In this document: piece by piece, positions 6,307 through 15,270 of the stretch
Layout: each line of letters begins with the position of its first letter
How positions within the stretch are numbered: the stretch's first letter is position 1
Virus record (IMG/VR): IMGVR_UViG_3300030450_000714
Span: 1-26,389 of that record
Strand: one strand, 5' to 3'
Length of the DNA: 26,389 bases
From: a virus
Program-made: the position numbers and the translations under genes
Notes under the pieces: model-generated
Seen by the model: the letters and a program-made list of their open reading frames with translations, nothing else
Database searches by the model: none
Told to the model about the DNA's origin: nothing

Positions 6307-7320
6307 ATGGCTAATACCTTAGTTTCCAGTATTGGTTCTATTAACAATACCTCGTCAACACCGTTGGCGCTAGGTACTGCTTATGATACCAAATACGCAA
6401 CCTACCTGAAGCTGTTTTCTGGTGAGCTTTTCAAAGCTTATGAGGCAGCAACGGTAGCTAAAGGAACTGTACAGAACCGTCAACTAAAGAACGGTAAGTC
6501 TATGCAGTTCATATTCACAGGCCGTATGACGGCTGATTACCACGAGCCAGGAACACCGATTCTAGGCAGTGGCGATCCACCAGTAGCAGAGAAGACCATC
6601 GTTTGTGATGATCTACTCATCAGTTCTGCATTCGTGTATGATCTAGATGAAACTCTTGCTCACTACTCTCTACGCTCAGAGATCTCAAAGAAAATTGGCT
6701 ATGCACTAGCCGAAGCTTATGATAAAAAGATCTTCAGAACAATCGCTCTCGCTGCTAGAGAAGCTCACCCGATTACTGCAGCCCCAGGCCCAGAGCCCGG
6801 CGGTTCCGTTATTAAGATTGGTGCCGGTAACCAATACGACGCACAGAAACTCGTAGATGCATTCTTCGAAGCTGCTGCAATTCTCGATGAAAAGAACCTT
6901 CCTAAGGATGGACGTTCTGCCGTACTAAACCCACGTCAGTACTATGCATTAGTTTCTCAAGTAGATACTAATATCCTTAACAGGGATTATGGTAACAGCA
7001 ATGGTAACCTCACCTCTGGTGAAGGACTATATGAAATTGCTGGTATCAAGATTCAACGTTCTAACAACCTACCTTTCCAAGCTGGTACAGTAGCTGCTGT
7101 GTCTGGTGAAAATAACACCTACAATGGTGCTTTCGCTACACACGCTGGCCTCATATATCAGAAGGATGCGGCTGGTGTTGTAGAAGCAATCGGTCCTCAG
7201 GTTCAGACAACCGGAGCTGACATCAAAACAATGTATCAAGGCGACTTGATCGTTGGACGTCTAGCAATGGGAGCTGGAACTCTTAACCCTGCTGCTGCAA
7301 TTGAAATCCAAACCGCTTAA
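6307..7320 (+). CDS. Major capsid protein, T7 gp10 type
   Basis: A 337-aa protein, nearly the length of T7 gp10A (345 aa), with the HK97-type family pattern. Conserved stretches align with T7 from memory: YLKLFSGELFKAYE (T7 FLKVFGGEVLTAF), NGKSMQFIFTGR, HEPGTPILG, the helix HYSLRSEISKKIGYALAEAYD, and the end YQGDLIVGRLAMGAGTLNP (T7 QIIAKYAMGHGGLRPEA). It assembles with the scaffold and portal into the T=7 shell. Codon choice is clearly more GC-rich and host-like than in the tail genes, as expected for a highly translated product. No T7-like frameshift extension was identified; the following frame has its own start and ribosome-binding site. Confidence 0.95.
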   Translation: MANTLVSSIGSINNTSSTPLALGTAYDTKYATYLKLFSGELFKAYEAATVAKGTVQNRQLKNGKSMQFIFTGRMTADYHEPGTPILGSGDPPVAEKTIVCDDLLISSAFVYDLDETLAHYSLRSEISKKIGYALAEAYDKKIFRTIALAAREAHPITAAPGPEPGGSVIKIGAGNQYDAQKLVDAFFEAAAILDEKNLPKDGRSAVLNPRQYYALVSQVDTNILNRDYGNSNGNLTSGEGLYEIAGIKIQRSNNLPFQAGTVAAVSGENNTYNGAFATHAGLIYQKDAAGVVEAIGPQVQTTGADIKTMYQGDLIVGRLAMGAGTLNPAAAIEIQTA

Positions 7321-7334
7321 GGGGAGGTAACCTA

Positions 7335-7718
7335 ATGGCAAAAGCAATAAGTACTACCAGTTTTGGTGGAATTACTAGCGACACATGGTACTCTGCACCC
7401 CCTGTTGAATGGGGTCGTGCAGGTGGTGCTGTCGCAACTATAGCTGTTGGTACTGCCACTGGTGAAAATGGAACTGCTGGCGGTACTAATGGTGCTGTGG
7501 CTGATAAAGCTACAACGACCGATGGTGGTGGTTCAGGTCTCGTAGTAGATCTAACCATCGCTTCAAACGTATGCACAGCTATTGTTCCTGACCCTGCGGC
7601 TGCTGGTAGTGATGGTGATGGTTATCGCATTGGCGATGCTGTTACTATTTCTACTACTAACGCAGGTACTAACACTGCTGTAGTTGGATACGTTACATCA
7701 CTAGAATACGAGAATTAA
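7335..7718 (+). CDS. Small Gly/Thr/Ala-rich protein after capsid, possible decoration protein
   Basis: A 127-aa protein with a strong ribosome-binding site (GGGGAGG, 7321-7327) directly after the capsid stop, implying high expression. The residues are mainly Gly, Thr, Ala, Val and Asp in a beta pattern. GGGSGLVVDLTI, GDGYRIGDAVTI and a final VVGYVTSLEYEN echo the module seen in the 137-aa protein at 4912. A head decoration or fibre-knob role is plausible from position and composition, but I do not recognise a characterised family. Confidence 0.7.
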   Translation: MAKAISTTSFGGITSDTWYSAPPVEWGRAGGAVATIAVGTATGENGTAGGTNGAVADKATTTDGGGSGLVVDLTIASNVCTAIVPDPAAAGSDGDGYRIGDAVTISTTNAGTNTAVVGYVTSLEYEN

Positions 7719-7721
7719 ATT

Positions 7722-7955
7722 ATGGCAAATCCTGCAACAGCAAGAGTGTCAAATACAGATGCCACAGTCCAAGAACCAGGTGGGTACTCAGGTAGTACTT
7801 CTGGTATCTCTGGAGGTAATACTGCTATCCGCAAGTCGGTAGCATATACTCAAGGCGGAACGTATTCACAATCTGCTGTATATTCAGAAACCAAAGGTCT
7901 TGGTTTCGCTTACAAAGCTGTGGAGTGCGATTCACCCGCAATCTCACGCTCTTAA
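7722..7955 (+). CDS. Small 77-aa head-block protein, unknown function
   Basis: A 77-aa Ser/Thr/Gly-rich protein 3 bases after the preceding stop and directly before the intrinsic terminator, so it closes the head block. It contains GGYSGSTSGISGGNT and TQGGTYSQSAVYSETKG and has one Cys near the end. There is no signal peptide or membrane segment. The position equals the region after T7 gp10, where capsid-associated proteins may lie. Codons stay in the GC-richer style of the capsid gene. No family recognised. Confidence 0.6.
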   Translation: MANPATARVSNTDATVQEPGGYSGSTSGISGGNTAIRKSVAYTQGGTYSQSAVYSETKGLGFAYKAVECDSPAISRS

Positions 7956-7959
7956 ACAT

Positions 7960-7982
7960 AGGGGGCTTCGGTCCCCTTTTTT
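7960..7982 (+). terminator. Intrinsic terminator after the capsid block (T-phi-like position)
   Basis: AGGGGGC (7960-7966), a UUCG tetraloop (7967-7970) and GUCCCCU (7971-7977) form a 7-bp GC-rich stem with one G-U pair, followed by a U tract to 7982. It sits after the capsid-associated genes and before tail tube A, the same place as the T7 T-phi terminator between genes 10 and 11. Partial termination here would keep capsid genes expressed above tail genes. Confidence 0.9.
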
Positions 7983-7999
7983 ATTAATATAAATTAATT

Positions 8000-8626
8000 A
8001 TGCCTTTTCCAACTACAAACGCTGCTCAAGAATTACCAGCTGTAAATGAAATACTGGCGTCTGTAGGTCAGGCTCCTGTCACCACCCTCGATCAAACCAA
8101 CCCGGACGTTGCGATTGCTTATGATACACTAATCAATGTATCGCGAGAAGTACAGGCTGAAGGCTGGACATTTAACAAAGAAGAGTTTTATGAATTAACA
8201 CCAGATGCTAATGGTGAAGTTGTAATACCTAATAATGTATTACAGATAGATTTACATGATGAAAAAGATAATCAATATGAAGCAGTTAGAAGGAATGGAA
8301 AATTATATGAAAAAATTAATCATACATATGACTGGAAAACTCTAACTAATTGGGATACAGTAGCTTGTGATATAGTATGGTTATTTGATTGGGTTGATCT
8401 ACCTAGACCTATTCAAGATTATATAGTAGCTAGAGCAGCAGCAATTGTCTCTAGTAGAATTGTAGGGGACCCTCAGCAGTATCAAATTCTAACTACTAAA
8501 GAAGCTTATAATAGAGCTATGGCTATAGAATATGAATGTACTCAAGGGGATTACACATTCTTTGGACATCAAAGAGGGAAGAAAGTTTACAATTCTTATC
8601 AACCTTATCACGCACTACAACGCTAA
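8000..8626 (+). CDS. Tail tubular protein A (gatekeeper), T7 gp11 type
   Basis: A 208-aa protein, close to T7 gp11 (196 aa). Twelve copies form the ring below the portal and hold the nozzle and fibres. Family hallmarks are the N-terminus AVNEILASVGQAPVTTL, the helix DTLINVSREVQAEGWTFNKE, the central LPRPIQDYIVARAAAIVSSR and the C-terminal segment AYNRAMAIEYECTQGDYTFF. It follows the terminator after an AT-rich stretch. From about codon 50 the codons become noticeably AT-rich (TTA, AGA, AAT) relative to the head block. The stop overlaps the next ATG by one base. Confidence 0.92.
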   Translation: MPFPTTNAAQELPAVNEILASVGQAPVTTLDQTNPDVAIAYDTLINVSREVQAEGWTFNKEEFYELTPDANGEVVIPNNVLQIDLHDEKDNQYEAVRRNGKLYEKINHTYDWKTLTNWDTVACDIVWLFDWVDLPRPIQDYIVARAAAIVSSRIVGDPQQYQILTTKEAYNRAMAIEYECTQGDYTFFGHQRGKKVYNSYQPYHALQR

Positions 8627-11472
8627 TGGCAAGTGTAACTCAAACAATACCGAATTTTTTAGGTGGTGTATCTAGCCAACCTGATGACAAAAAATTACCA
8701 GGTCAAGTTCGTCAGGCTGTTAATGCTTACCCTGATCCTACATTCGGTTTACAAAAAAGACCTGGTTTAAAATATTTAACACAGTTAGAAAGTGCTACTA
8801 CAGGTGGTACAGCTTTTGACAATAATGATTTAGATAATTCTAAATGGTTTTATATGAATCATGGTACAGATGAGAAATATATAGGTTGTATTGTAGGTAA
8901 TGCAACAGAAGCTGATGCTGCTATACATGTATGGAATATAGCAGAAGTAGATGGTAACGGTGATTACGTTAAAGCGGCTGTAACTTATGGTACGAATACT
9001 AGACAGTATTTAAATGCTCTTAATCATTATGATTATGATTTTCTTAATGTTGTAAAAACAGGTATCATTACTAATAAAACTAAAACGATAACAGCTGTTA
9101 CAGATACAGCTTTTGTCGCTAATAAAGTAGCTACTATTAAAAATCATATTGTAGATTATAGTGCAAAATATGAAGTCATACTTACATTTACAGGAGGAGC
9201 TACTCATACATGTACTGTAAATACTAAGGCTAATGATACAGCATCTAATGACGCAGATACTACAGAATTTTTAAACACTACACATATACTAACTGATTTA
9301 AAAGCTGGGACAACTACATCTGGAGCTTACAGTGGAGCAGCGGGTGGTCTACATGGTATCTCTGGTATCACTGCAGAAGTAATAGGTACTTCATTAGAAT
9401 TAACAGGTACTTCTGCTTTCACATTAACTGTGATTGGAGGTAAAGCAGGTAACGCTTTGACAGTATATCAAGATGAAGTTAATAATATTACAGAGTTAGC
9501 TACACCTTCTAAACATGATAGAGTTATAAAATTAGTAAATACTACATCAACTGATGCTGATTATTTCAGTAGATTTAAAGCTGATAATGAAGGTAATGGT
9601 CCTGGTACATGGACAGAAGGACGAGGACCTGGAGAAGATAAGGGTCTAAATTCTACTACTATGCCACATAAATTAGTAAGTACTTCTAAGAATAATTTCA
9701 CCTTTTCTACTATTGAACATGATGTATCTGATGGTGGTATTTCAGGAGTATTTGGAGCACCTAGATTAGTAGGGGATAGTAAGAGTAATAAACACCCTAG
9801 TTTTGTAGGTAGTACTATTCAACAAGCTTTTTATTATAATAATAGATTAGGATTTTTAACAGCTGATAATGTCTCAATGGGTAAAGCAGCTGATTATTTT
9901 AATTTTTATTATACCAGTGCTATGACAACAACTGATGATGATCCTATTGATCTAAGTTGTTCTAGTATTAAAGATGCTACATTACATGGTATCATCCCTT
10001 CAGCTGGTGGTTTAATGTTATTCAGTCAGAATCAGCAATTTATGATGTATTCTGCTGATGGTAATCTCAGCCCTAAAACCGCTTTGATCCGTAGTCTATC
10101 TAACTATAAGATGGACTCTAAAATAGATCCTGTTGATTTAGGTAACTATGTTAGTTTTGTAAGTAAGACACATGATACTGCAGGTTTTACTAGAGTCTTT
10201 GGTTTCGCACCTCAAGGTTTAGATCAATTACCAAGGGTTGTAGATATTGGACGATCCGTAGCTGAATACGTTCCTGCTACTATTACTGGTTTACACGCTA
10301 ATACACAAAATAGTTTCATAACTATGTGGGGTCCAACTGAAGATAAAATATACTTCTATCGTACCTATAGTGATGGCGAAAATGAATTAATGCAGTGTTG
10401 GTTTAACTGGCAACTCCCTGGTAAAGTGCATTATGTAGAAACTGATGCAGATACTTTATATACTGTTATCAAAACTGGTACCAGTGGTTCAGCAAGGTAT
10501 ACTGTATTATCTGCTACATTAACACAAACTCCTGAAGAGGCTATTGTTGTTACATCTGCAGGTCAGCAGGTTAATCCACATATGGATTTCTATGCTAAAG
10601 CTTCTTCTGTAACGTATGATTCTGCTGGAAATTTTTCTAAGTGTTTCTTACCTTATGATGCTAGTATCTCTGCTCAACTTACAACTTATGATCCTGTTAT
10701 ACTTATAGCAGGTAATGCTAGTACTAACTTTTCAGGCGCAACTGAGTCTGGTTTTTGGTTAGCACCGGGAGCTCCTATTGGAACCCCAGCATATCTAAAA
10801 GTACCTGGTAAAGATTTAAGTGCTCAAGCGGCTAATGTATATGTAGGTTATAAATATAATTATGATATAACTTTACCTAAGATGTATTTTAGAAAAGATG
10901 ACGCAGGTGCAATGTCAGATTATACTGCCTCGCTTACAGTAGCAAGAATGAAATTCTCTATTGGACAGTCTAGTGTTGTAGGATTTAAATTAAAATCTAA
11001 AGGATATAAAGGGTCAACTCAGACATGGATAGGGGACGGAAGTACTAAAGACTTTACCCCTACATTCCAAGTGAATGATAAAAATGATGTACGTTTAAAA
11101 GTTAATGGAGCATTATATATTAAAGATGATCAATATATAGTTACAGATCAAGGTAATGGTTTAGTTATGGTTTCAATAGCTCCTTCTGTATCAGCACCAG
11201 CTGCTGCAACTACAGTTGCTAACGTAACAACACCAGCTGAAACTGTGGAAGTATATGTAGATAATTGGTATGTCTTACAACCCACTCAAGACGCTAACTA
11301 TTATCTTTCTGATGATGTCCCATTAGATACACAATCTATATTCACTGTACCTATACATCAGAGATCTGATAATTATACACTTAGAGTCTTCAGTGACTCA
11401 CCATTTCCTGTAGCCTTAACTTCTATGGCGTGGGAAGGAACATATTCACCACGTTTTTATAGGAGGGTTTAA
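8626..11472 (+). CDS. Tail tubular protein B (nozzle), T7 gp12 type
   Basis: A 948-aa protein starting at ATG 8626 (MASVTQTIPNFLGGVSSQPD). This start overlaps the upstream TAA by one base and gives the family N-terminus. An upstream in-frame ATG at 8536 lies inside the gp11-like gene and is unlikely. Hallmarks are NFLGGVSSQPDDKKLPGQV, YPDPTFGLQKRPGL, FYYNNRLGFLTADNVSMGKA and the C-terminal LTSMAWEGTYSPRFYRR. T7 gp12 is 794 aa, so this is about 150 residues longer. Residues about 800-850 hold an added-looking segment, GDGSTKDFTPTFQVN, followed by VRLKVNGALY. That segment resembles the N-terminal domain of tail fibres such as the one at 19087. Six copies would form the tail nozzle. Confidence 0.93.
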   Translation: MASVTQTIPNFLGGVSSQPDDKKLPGQVRQAVNAYPDPTFGLQKRPGLKYLTQLESATTGGTAFDNNDLDNSKWFYMNHGTDEKYIGCIVGNATEADAAIHVWNIAEVDGNGDYVKAAVTYGTNTRQYLNALNHYDYDFLNVVKTGIITNKTKTITAVTDTAFVANKVATIKNHIVDYSAKYEVILTFTGGATHTCTVNTKANDTASNDADTTEFLNTTHILTDLKAGTTTSGAYSGAAGGLHGISGITAEVIGTSLELTGTSAFTLTVIGGKAGNALTVYQDEVNNITELATPSKHDRVIKLVNTTSTDADYFSRFKADNEGNGPGTWTEGRGPGEDKGLNSTTMPHKLVSTSKNNFTFSTIEHDVSDGGISGVFGAPRLVGDSKSNKHPSFVGSTIQQAFYYNNRLGFLTADNVSMGKAADYFNFYYTSAMTTTDDDPIDLSCSSIKDATLHGIIPSAGGLMLFSQNQQFMMYSADGNLSPKTALIRSLSNYKMDSKIDPVDLGNYVSFVSKTHDTAGFTRVFGFAPQGLDQLPRVVDIGRSVAEYVPATITGLHANTQNSFITMWGPTEDKIYFYRTYSDGENELMQCWFNWQLPGKVHYVETDADTLYTVIKTGTSGSARYTVLSATLTQTPEEAIVVTSAGQQVNPHMDFYAKASSVTYDSAGNFSKCFLPYDASISAQLTTYDPVILIAGNASTNFSGATESGFWLAPGAPIGTPAYLKVPGKDLSAQAANVYVGYKYNYDITLPKMYFRKDDAGAMSDYTASLTVARMKFSIGQSSVVGFKLKSKGYKGSTQTWIGDGSTKDFTPTFQVNDKNDVRLKVNGALYIKDDQYIVTDQGNGLVMVSIAPSVSAPAAATTVANVTTPAETVEVYVDNWYVLQPTQDANYYLSDDVPLDTQSIFTVPIHQRSDNYTLRVFSDSPFPVALTSMAWEGTYSPRFYRRV

Positions 11473-11474
11473 GT

Positions 11475-12503
11475 ATGAGTTGGACTGCTGTAGCAATAGG
11501 TATGGGTGCATTGAATTTCGTTAGTTCTAGAAATTCTGCAAGAGATCAAAACCGTGCGATGGCACGGATGGAGGAATTAGAAAGAAAAAAGTTTAGATAT
11601 AATTGGGAAGAAGGTCAAGATGCTTACGCTTTTGCTGTAGAAGGTATTGATATACAGCGTCATAATGATGATCTAATGCGTGAGTGGCAGGATGGAACTG
11701 CTATAAATCAATGGATAGATAAGAATGAGCTGCGCATATTTGATTATAATAATATGACCGCTGCTTATAATGCTAGTTTAGATCGTTTTGAAACACAATT
11801 AGATTATAACAATTTAGCACAAGAGATAGCAATTAATGATAATACGAGAAAATATAATGAACGCCTAACTGAAATGGGTTTCAAATACGAAGATATCACT
11901 ATGAATCTTGGGTTTGAAACACGTAAGTTAATGGAACAAATTGGTGCTAAACGTGATGTAGCTGCAGGTAAAGGTGAAGATGCAAAGATTCAAACCTTAG
12001 CTAAAAAGGGTCAAGCACTTAATTTAGGACAGTCTGGTAGGACTGCAGAAAAAAATATACACGCTGTACTTGTAGAAGGTACCCGAACTCAACAAGCTTT
12101 AGTTGATATGATAACTAGAGATAATAGTATGTATGGTATGAGTATGCAAGAAGCTTATGCTGGATTTGAGTTTGGTGAAAGACAGTTAGTTGAAAGTATG
12201 AAGAGTGCTAGCGGTCAGTATGCTGCAGATATACAGAAGATTGATATGGAGAAATGGCAAGCTGATTTGGCTGCTGAAGATAGGATTGCACCAAAACCTG
12301 TTCTTGCTCCTGAACTAAGTAAACCATTACAACTACCTACAATGAAATATCAGTATCCTGATGCTCCAAGGAGCTGGGAAGAGATGCAACATCTCATGCC
12401 TGTTGAAGGTGCTAGAGCTGATACATTCTTAGGACCACTTATGTCTGGAATAAATACAGGATTCAATGCTTTCGGGGGCTTCAAATCAGCGGGATTATTC
12501 TAA
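11475..12503 (+). CDS. Internal virion protein B (ejection protein), T7 gp14 type
   Basis: A 342-aa protein that follows the nozzle by 2 bases, with GGAGGG 7 bases before the ATG. The N-terminus (WTAVAIGMGALNFVSS) is hydrophobic, the middle is a long alpha-helical, Gln/Asn/Glu-rich region with probable coiled coil, and the end is Gly/Phe-rich (GFNAFGGFKSAGLF). T7 gp14 (196 aa) is shorter but has the same position and layout. gp14 is the core protein ejected into the outer membrane to open a channel for DNA. The recurrent motif TRKYNERLTEMGFKYED supports helical packing. The identification rests mainly on gene order plus architecture. Confidence 0.8.
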   Translation: MSWTAVAIGMGALNFVSSRNSARDQNRAMARMEELERKKFRYNWEEGQDAYAFAVEGIDIQRHNDDLMREWQDGTAINQWIDKNELRIFDYNNMTAAYNASLDRFETQLDYNNLAQEIAINDNTRKYNERLTEMGFKYEDITMNLGFETRKLMEQIGAKRDVAAGKGEDAKIQTLAKKGQALNLGQSGRTAEKNIHAVLVEGTRTQQALVDMITRDNSMYGMSMQEAYAGFEFGERQLVESMKSASGQYAADIQKIDMEKWQADLAAEDRIAPKPVLAPELSKPLQLPTMKYQYPDAPRSWEEMQHLMPVEGARADTFLGPLMSGINTGFNAFGGFKSAGLF

Positions 12504-12522
12504 TAAAAACAACTTAAAATAA

Positions 12523-15270
12523 ATGGCACTTCTTTATAACGGGTACGCCCAAGCAAGAGGTTTCCAAGCAATAAATCTTTCTGATTCTACTCCTGAAAAA
12601 ATTCGGGAACAAGGACTACGGTCTATGCAGAACCAGAAAGAAGTAATAGCTTGGAACGGACAACAAGCTGATCGTGTTGCTAATCAACTACGACAAAACC
12701 ACTCAGCAGAAGCTAAGAATAGAGAAAGCAATTTCAGACTAAGAACTGATTTTAACCGCATGTATGCTAAGGCAGAGTGGGGTAAAATACAAAGTCAGAT
12801 TAATGCTTCTGAAGCTAGAAGTAAGCAACGTACTCAACTTATGGATGATGTACTTAAGCTTACTAAAACTGGTTCACAGATAATAGGTGAACGAGTACAG
12901 AAGAAGCAAGATGCTTTAAAAGTACTATGGAAGGATCATGCTAATAAATATGGTATTGATCCTAATATAGTTAAAGAGATTAATGGACTTAAGAAGGGTC
13001 TTTGGAACTCTTCTATGAAGACCACTGCACAATACAGGAAACTTAAAGAACAAGGTGCTTCAGATGATATCATCAGAGAACTACATGGTCTTGATGGTTA
13101 TCTTCAAATAGCAATTGCTGAGTCAGATGCGGTAAGAAAAGTAAGAGAGTTACCTAGTCTAATTGAACAATTAGGTAATGAAAGATTACAAGTAGGTGAT
13201 ACTACTACTACATTTAATACAGCATTTGAATCTGGTGATCCTGTTAAATTAGGTGAAGCGTTACGTCAAATTGAACTTTTAATTGACGAAAAACGTGGTG
13301 GTTCTATTGACTATAAAGTACTAGAATCTTCTGGTGCTTGGAAGATGAAGGATGCGATATTTGCTAGTATATATAGAAACCAACAGGTTGTAAGTAAGAG
13401 AAAGGCAAAGGAAGCTAATGCTCAAAGATTAGGTGCATTTTGGGATAATGCAAAAATACAACCTAAGATAGACGAAGAAACAGGTTTACAAATAGGTACT
13501 GTATCTATAGGAGAAGCTTACTTAAATCTTATAGACCATCAAGGTGGAGACAAAATAGCACGTGATCAAGTCAATGCTATGCTTATCCATCGTTTAGAAA
13601 GTGGTTTAGCTACCGAAGAGTATGGTAAAATATTAGATCATGAGTTTACACCTAGAGGATGGCCTGAAGGGAAGACAACTACTATACGTGAGCACTGGAA
13701 GGGTGATGCAAAGAAGATAGAAAAAGCACTTTTTAGTAATGCCGATCACGCTCAAAAAGTTGCAAACCTTAGTCAAGCTGCTTATAAAACTAAGAAAGCT
13801 ACATTTTTAGGGGAGACCTTTGAGTTTCTATATGGCGGAGAGGAGCCACCTACAGCTGATCAATTAATTGAAAGACATAAAGTAGCTGTTAAAAATGGCT
13901 TCAGTGAGTCTGCACAGTTAATTCAAAAAGAGATTGCATTAGATGGTGCAGGTGGTATAAACTCTAAAACAAGTCTATTACGTCTTCAAGCTAAAATCAA
14001 AGGAGGTCAATTCATTGGTGTTGATTACTTAAAATCTTTGAATTTACCACCACAACTTGAAATACAAGCTTCTCAAATGATAACAACTCATAATAGAGAG
14101 ATGCCAACTCAAGGTGAAACTGGTACAGATAAGATTTTAACTGAATGGATTAATAGAAAATTAGAAGCTTTATTACCTAGTAAGTCTGTTTTCCAGAAAT
14201 CTCATACTGCACTTTGGGCTAAACGAGAAGCAAGATCTATAGGCCTTAGATATTATAAATCTTATATCAGAAAGAATGGTTATGATCAACATGATGATGC
14301 GTTGAATTATGCTACAGATATGTTGACAAAAGAGATTGAACAGAAAAATACTTTTGAAGTAGATTTAAATCCTAGAACTAAGACTAGAGATTTTGTTGGT
14401 GGCAGATCTGATCCTAATAGAACTGTCCTCAGATTAAATACAACTGAAAAAGTTTCTGATATTAGGCGGGATAGAAGTGCTTTAGATTCTATAGAAATAT
14501 TACCAGCACAAGAGTTATTAGAAAAATCTCAAGCTATAGCACTTAATGGCAGTGGTTTTGATATACCAGAAGCTCTTATTATTGAAAATCAAACTGGTGT
14601 CTCAGCTTTAGAACAAGAGATGAGACAAATAGCTTTTCATAATAAACTAGCAACTGAAGCAGGAACTCCTTTAATACCTGAGTATCCTAAAGAATATATC
14701 AATGCATATAAAAAAGCTCGTTCACGTGTTAAACCCGATCAACAATATAAACTAAGTCTTAATAGTACAGCAGCTATTAATAGCGCACATACAGATGGAC
14801 CTCTGCCTTATATTAAACCTATGATAGATAATTCTCGTGAATTACTTCAAAAGAGAATACAACCAGTAGGTGGTTATAATAATATAAATACTGGAGAAGG
14901 TGATAAGCATAGTAAAAAGGTTAAAGATTTTAATTTCCATTTAACTAATGCTACATTACGTCAAGTCGTACAATTGAAATTAGAACAAGCTGGTATGTAT
15001 CGTTTAACAGGTGAGCAAATTGAAAAGTATGCTGAAGCAGCTGGTTTGTCTATGGAATCTAGTTTTAGTAGACCTAATCAAGATAAATTATTTGAAATAA
15101 TATTCAGAGCAGAAGGTGAGAAACCTTGGCTTGAATCAATTACCGAGCCAGAAGATCAAACTTATTTACAAGAATCTTATAAATCATTAACTTCACCTTT
15201 CAGTCCCAGGTCTATAGCTTTTGTTCGTCCTGAATTACACGGAGTATTAGCGGAGGTACAAAATGTCTGA
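12523..15270 (+). CDS. Internal virion protein C (ejection protein), T7 gp15 type
   Basis: A 915-aa protein in the T7 gp15 position (747 aa). It is almost wholly hydrophilic and alpha-helical, with no signal peptide. The N-terminus (ALLYNGYAQARGFQAINLSD) is followed by Gln/Asn-rich helices, and long Lys/Glu helices run throughout (for example EYLNLIDHQ-type stretches around residues 330-360). T7 gp15 and gp16 form the core rings and, after ejection, a tube across the periplasm. The gene ends 8 bases inside the gp16-like gene, whose GGAGG lies in this gene's last codons. AT-rich codon use matches gp12 and gp16. Confidence 0.82.
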   Translation: MALLYNGYAQARGFQAINLSDSTPEKIREQGLRSMQNQKEVIAWNGQQADRVANQLRQNHSAEAKNRESNFRLRTDFNRMYAKAEWGKIQSQINASEARSKQRTQLMDDVLKLTKTGSQIIGERVQKKQDALKVLWKDHANKYGIDPNIVKEINGLKKGLWNSSMKTTAQYRKLKEQGASDDIIRELHGLDGYLQIAIAESDAVRKVRELPSLIEQLGNERLQVGDTTTTFNTAFESGDPVKLGEALRQIELLIDEKRGGSIDYKVLESSGAWKMKDAIFASIYRNQQVVSKRKAKEANAQRLGAFWDNAKIQPKIDEETGLQIGTVSIGEAYLNLIDHQGGDKIARDQVNAMLIHRLESGLATEEYGKILDHEFTPRGWPEGKTTTIREHWKGDAKKIEKALFSNADHAQKVANLSQAAYKTKKATFLGETFEFLYGGEEPPTADQLIERHKVAVKNGFSESAQLIQKEIALDGAGGINSKTSLLRLQAKIKGGQFIGVDYLKSLNLPPQLEIQASQMITTHNREMPTQGETGTDKILTEWINRKLEALLPSKSVFQKSHTALWAKREARSIGLRYYKSYIRKNGYDQHDDALNYATDMLTKEIEQKNTFEVDLNPRTKTRDFVGGRSDPNRTVLRLNTTEKVSDIRRDRSALDSIEILPAQELLEKSQAIALNGSGFDIPEALIIENQTGVSALEQEMRQIAFHNKLATEAGTPLIPEYPKEYINAYKKARSRVKPDQQYKLSLNSTAAINSAHTDGPLPYIKPMIDNSRELLQKRIQPVGGYNNINTGEGDKHSKKVKDFNFHLTNATLRQVVQLKLEQAGMYRLTGEQIEKYAEAAGLSMESSFSRPNQDKLFEIIFRAEGEKPWLESITEPEDQTYLQESYKSLTSPFSPRSIAFVRPELHGVLAEVQNV

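Noticed and set aside
7283-7340. T7-like frameshift producing a minor capsid form
   Set aside because: The downstream gene has its own ATG and a strong GGGGAGG. No slippery heptamer was noticed near the capsid stop.
8536-8625. 30-codon N-terminal extension of the nozzle protein
   Set aside because: The upstream ATG lies inside the gp11-like gene. The ATG at 8626 overlaps the gp11 stop by one base and gives the family N-terminus.
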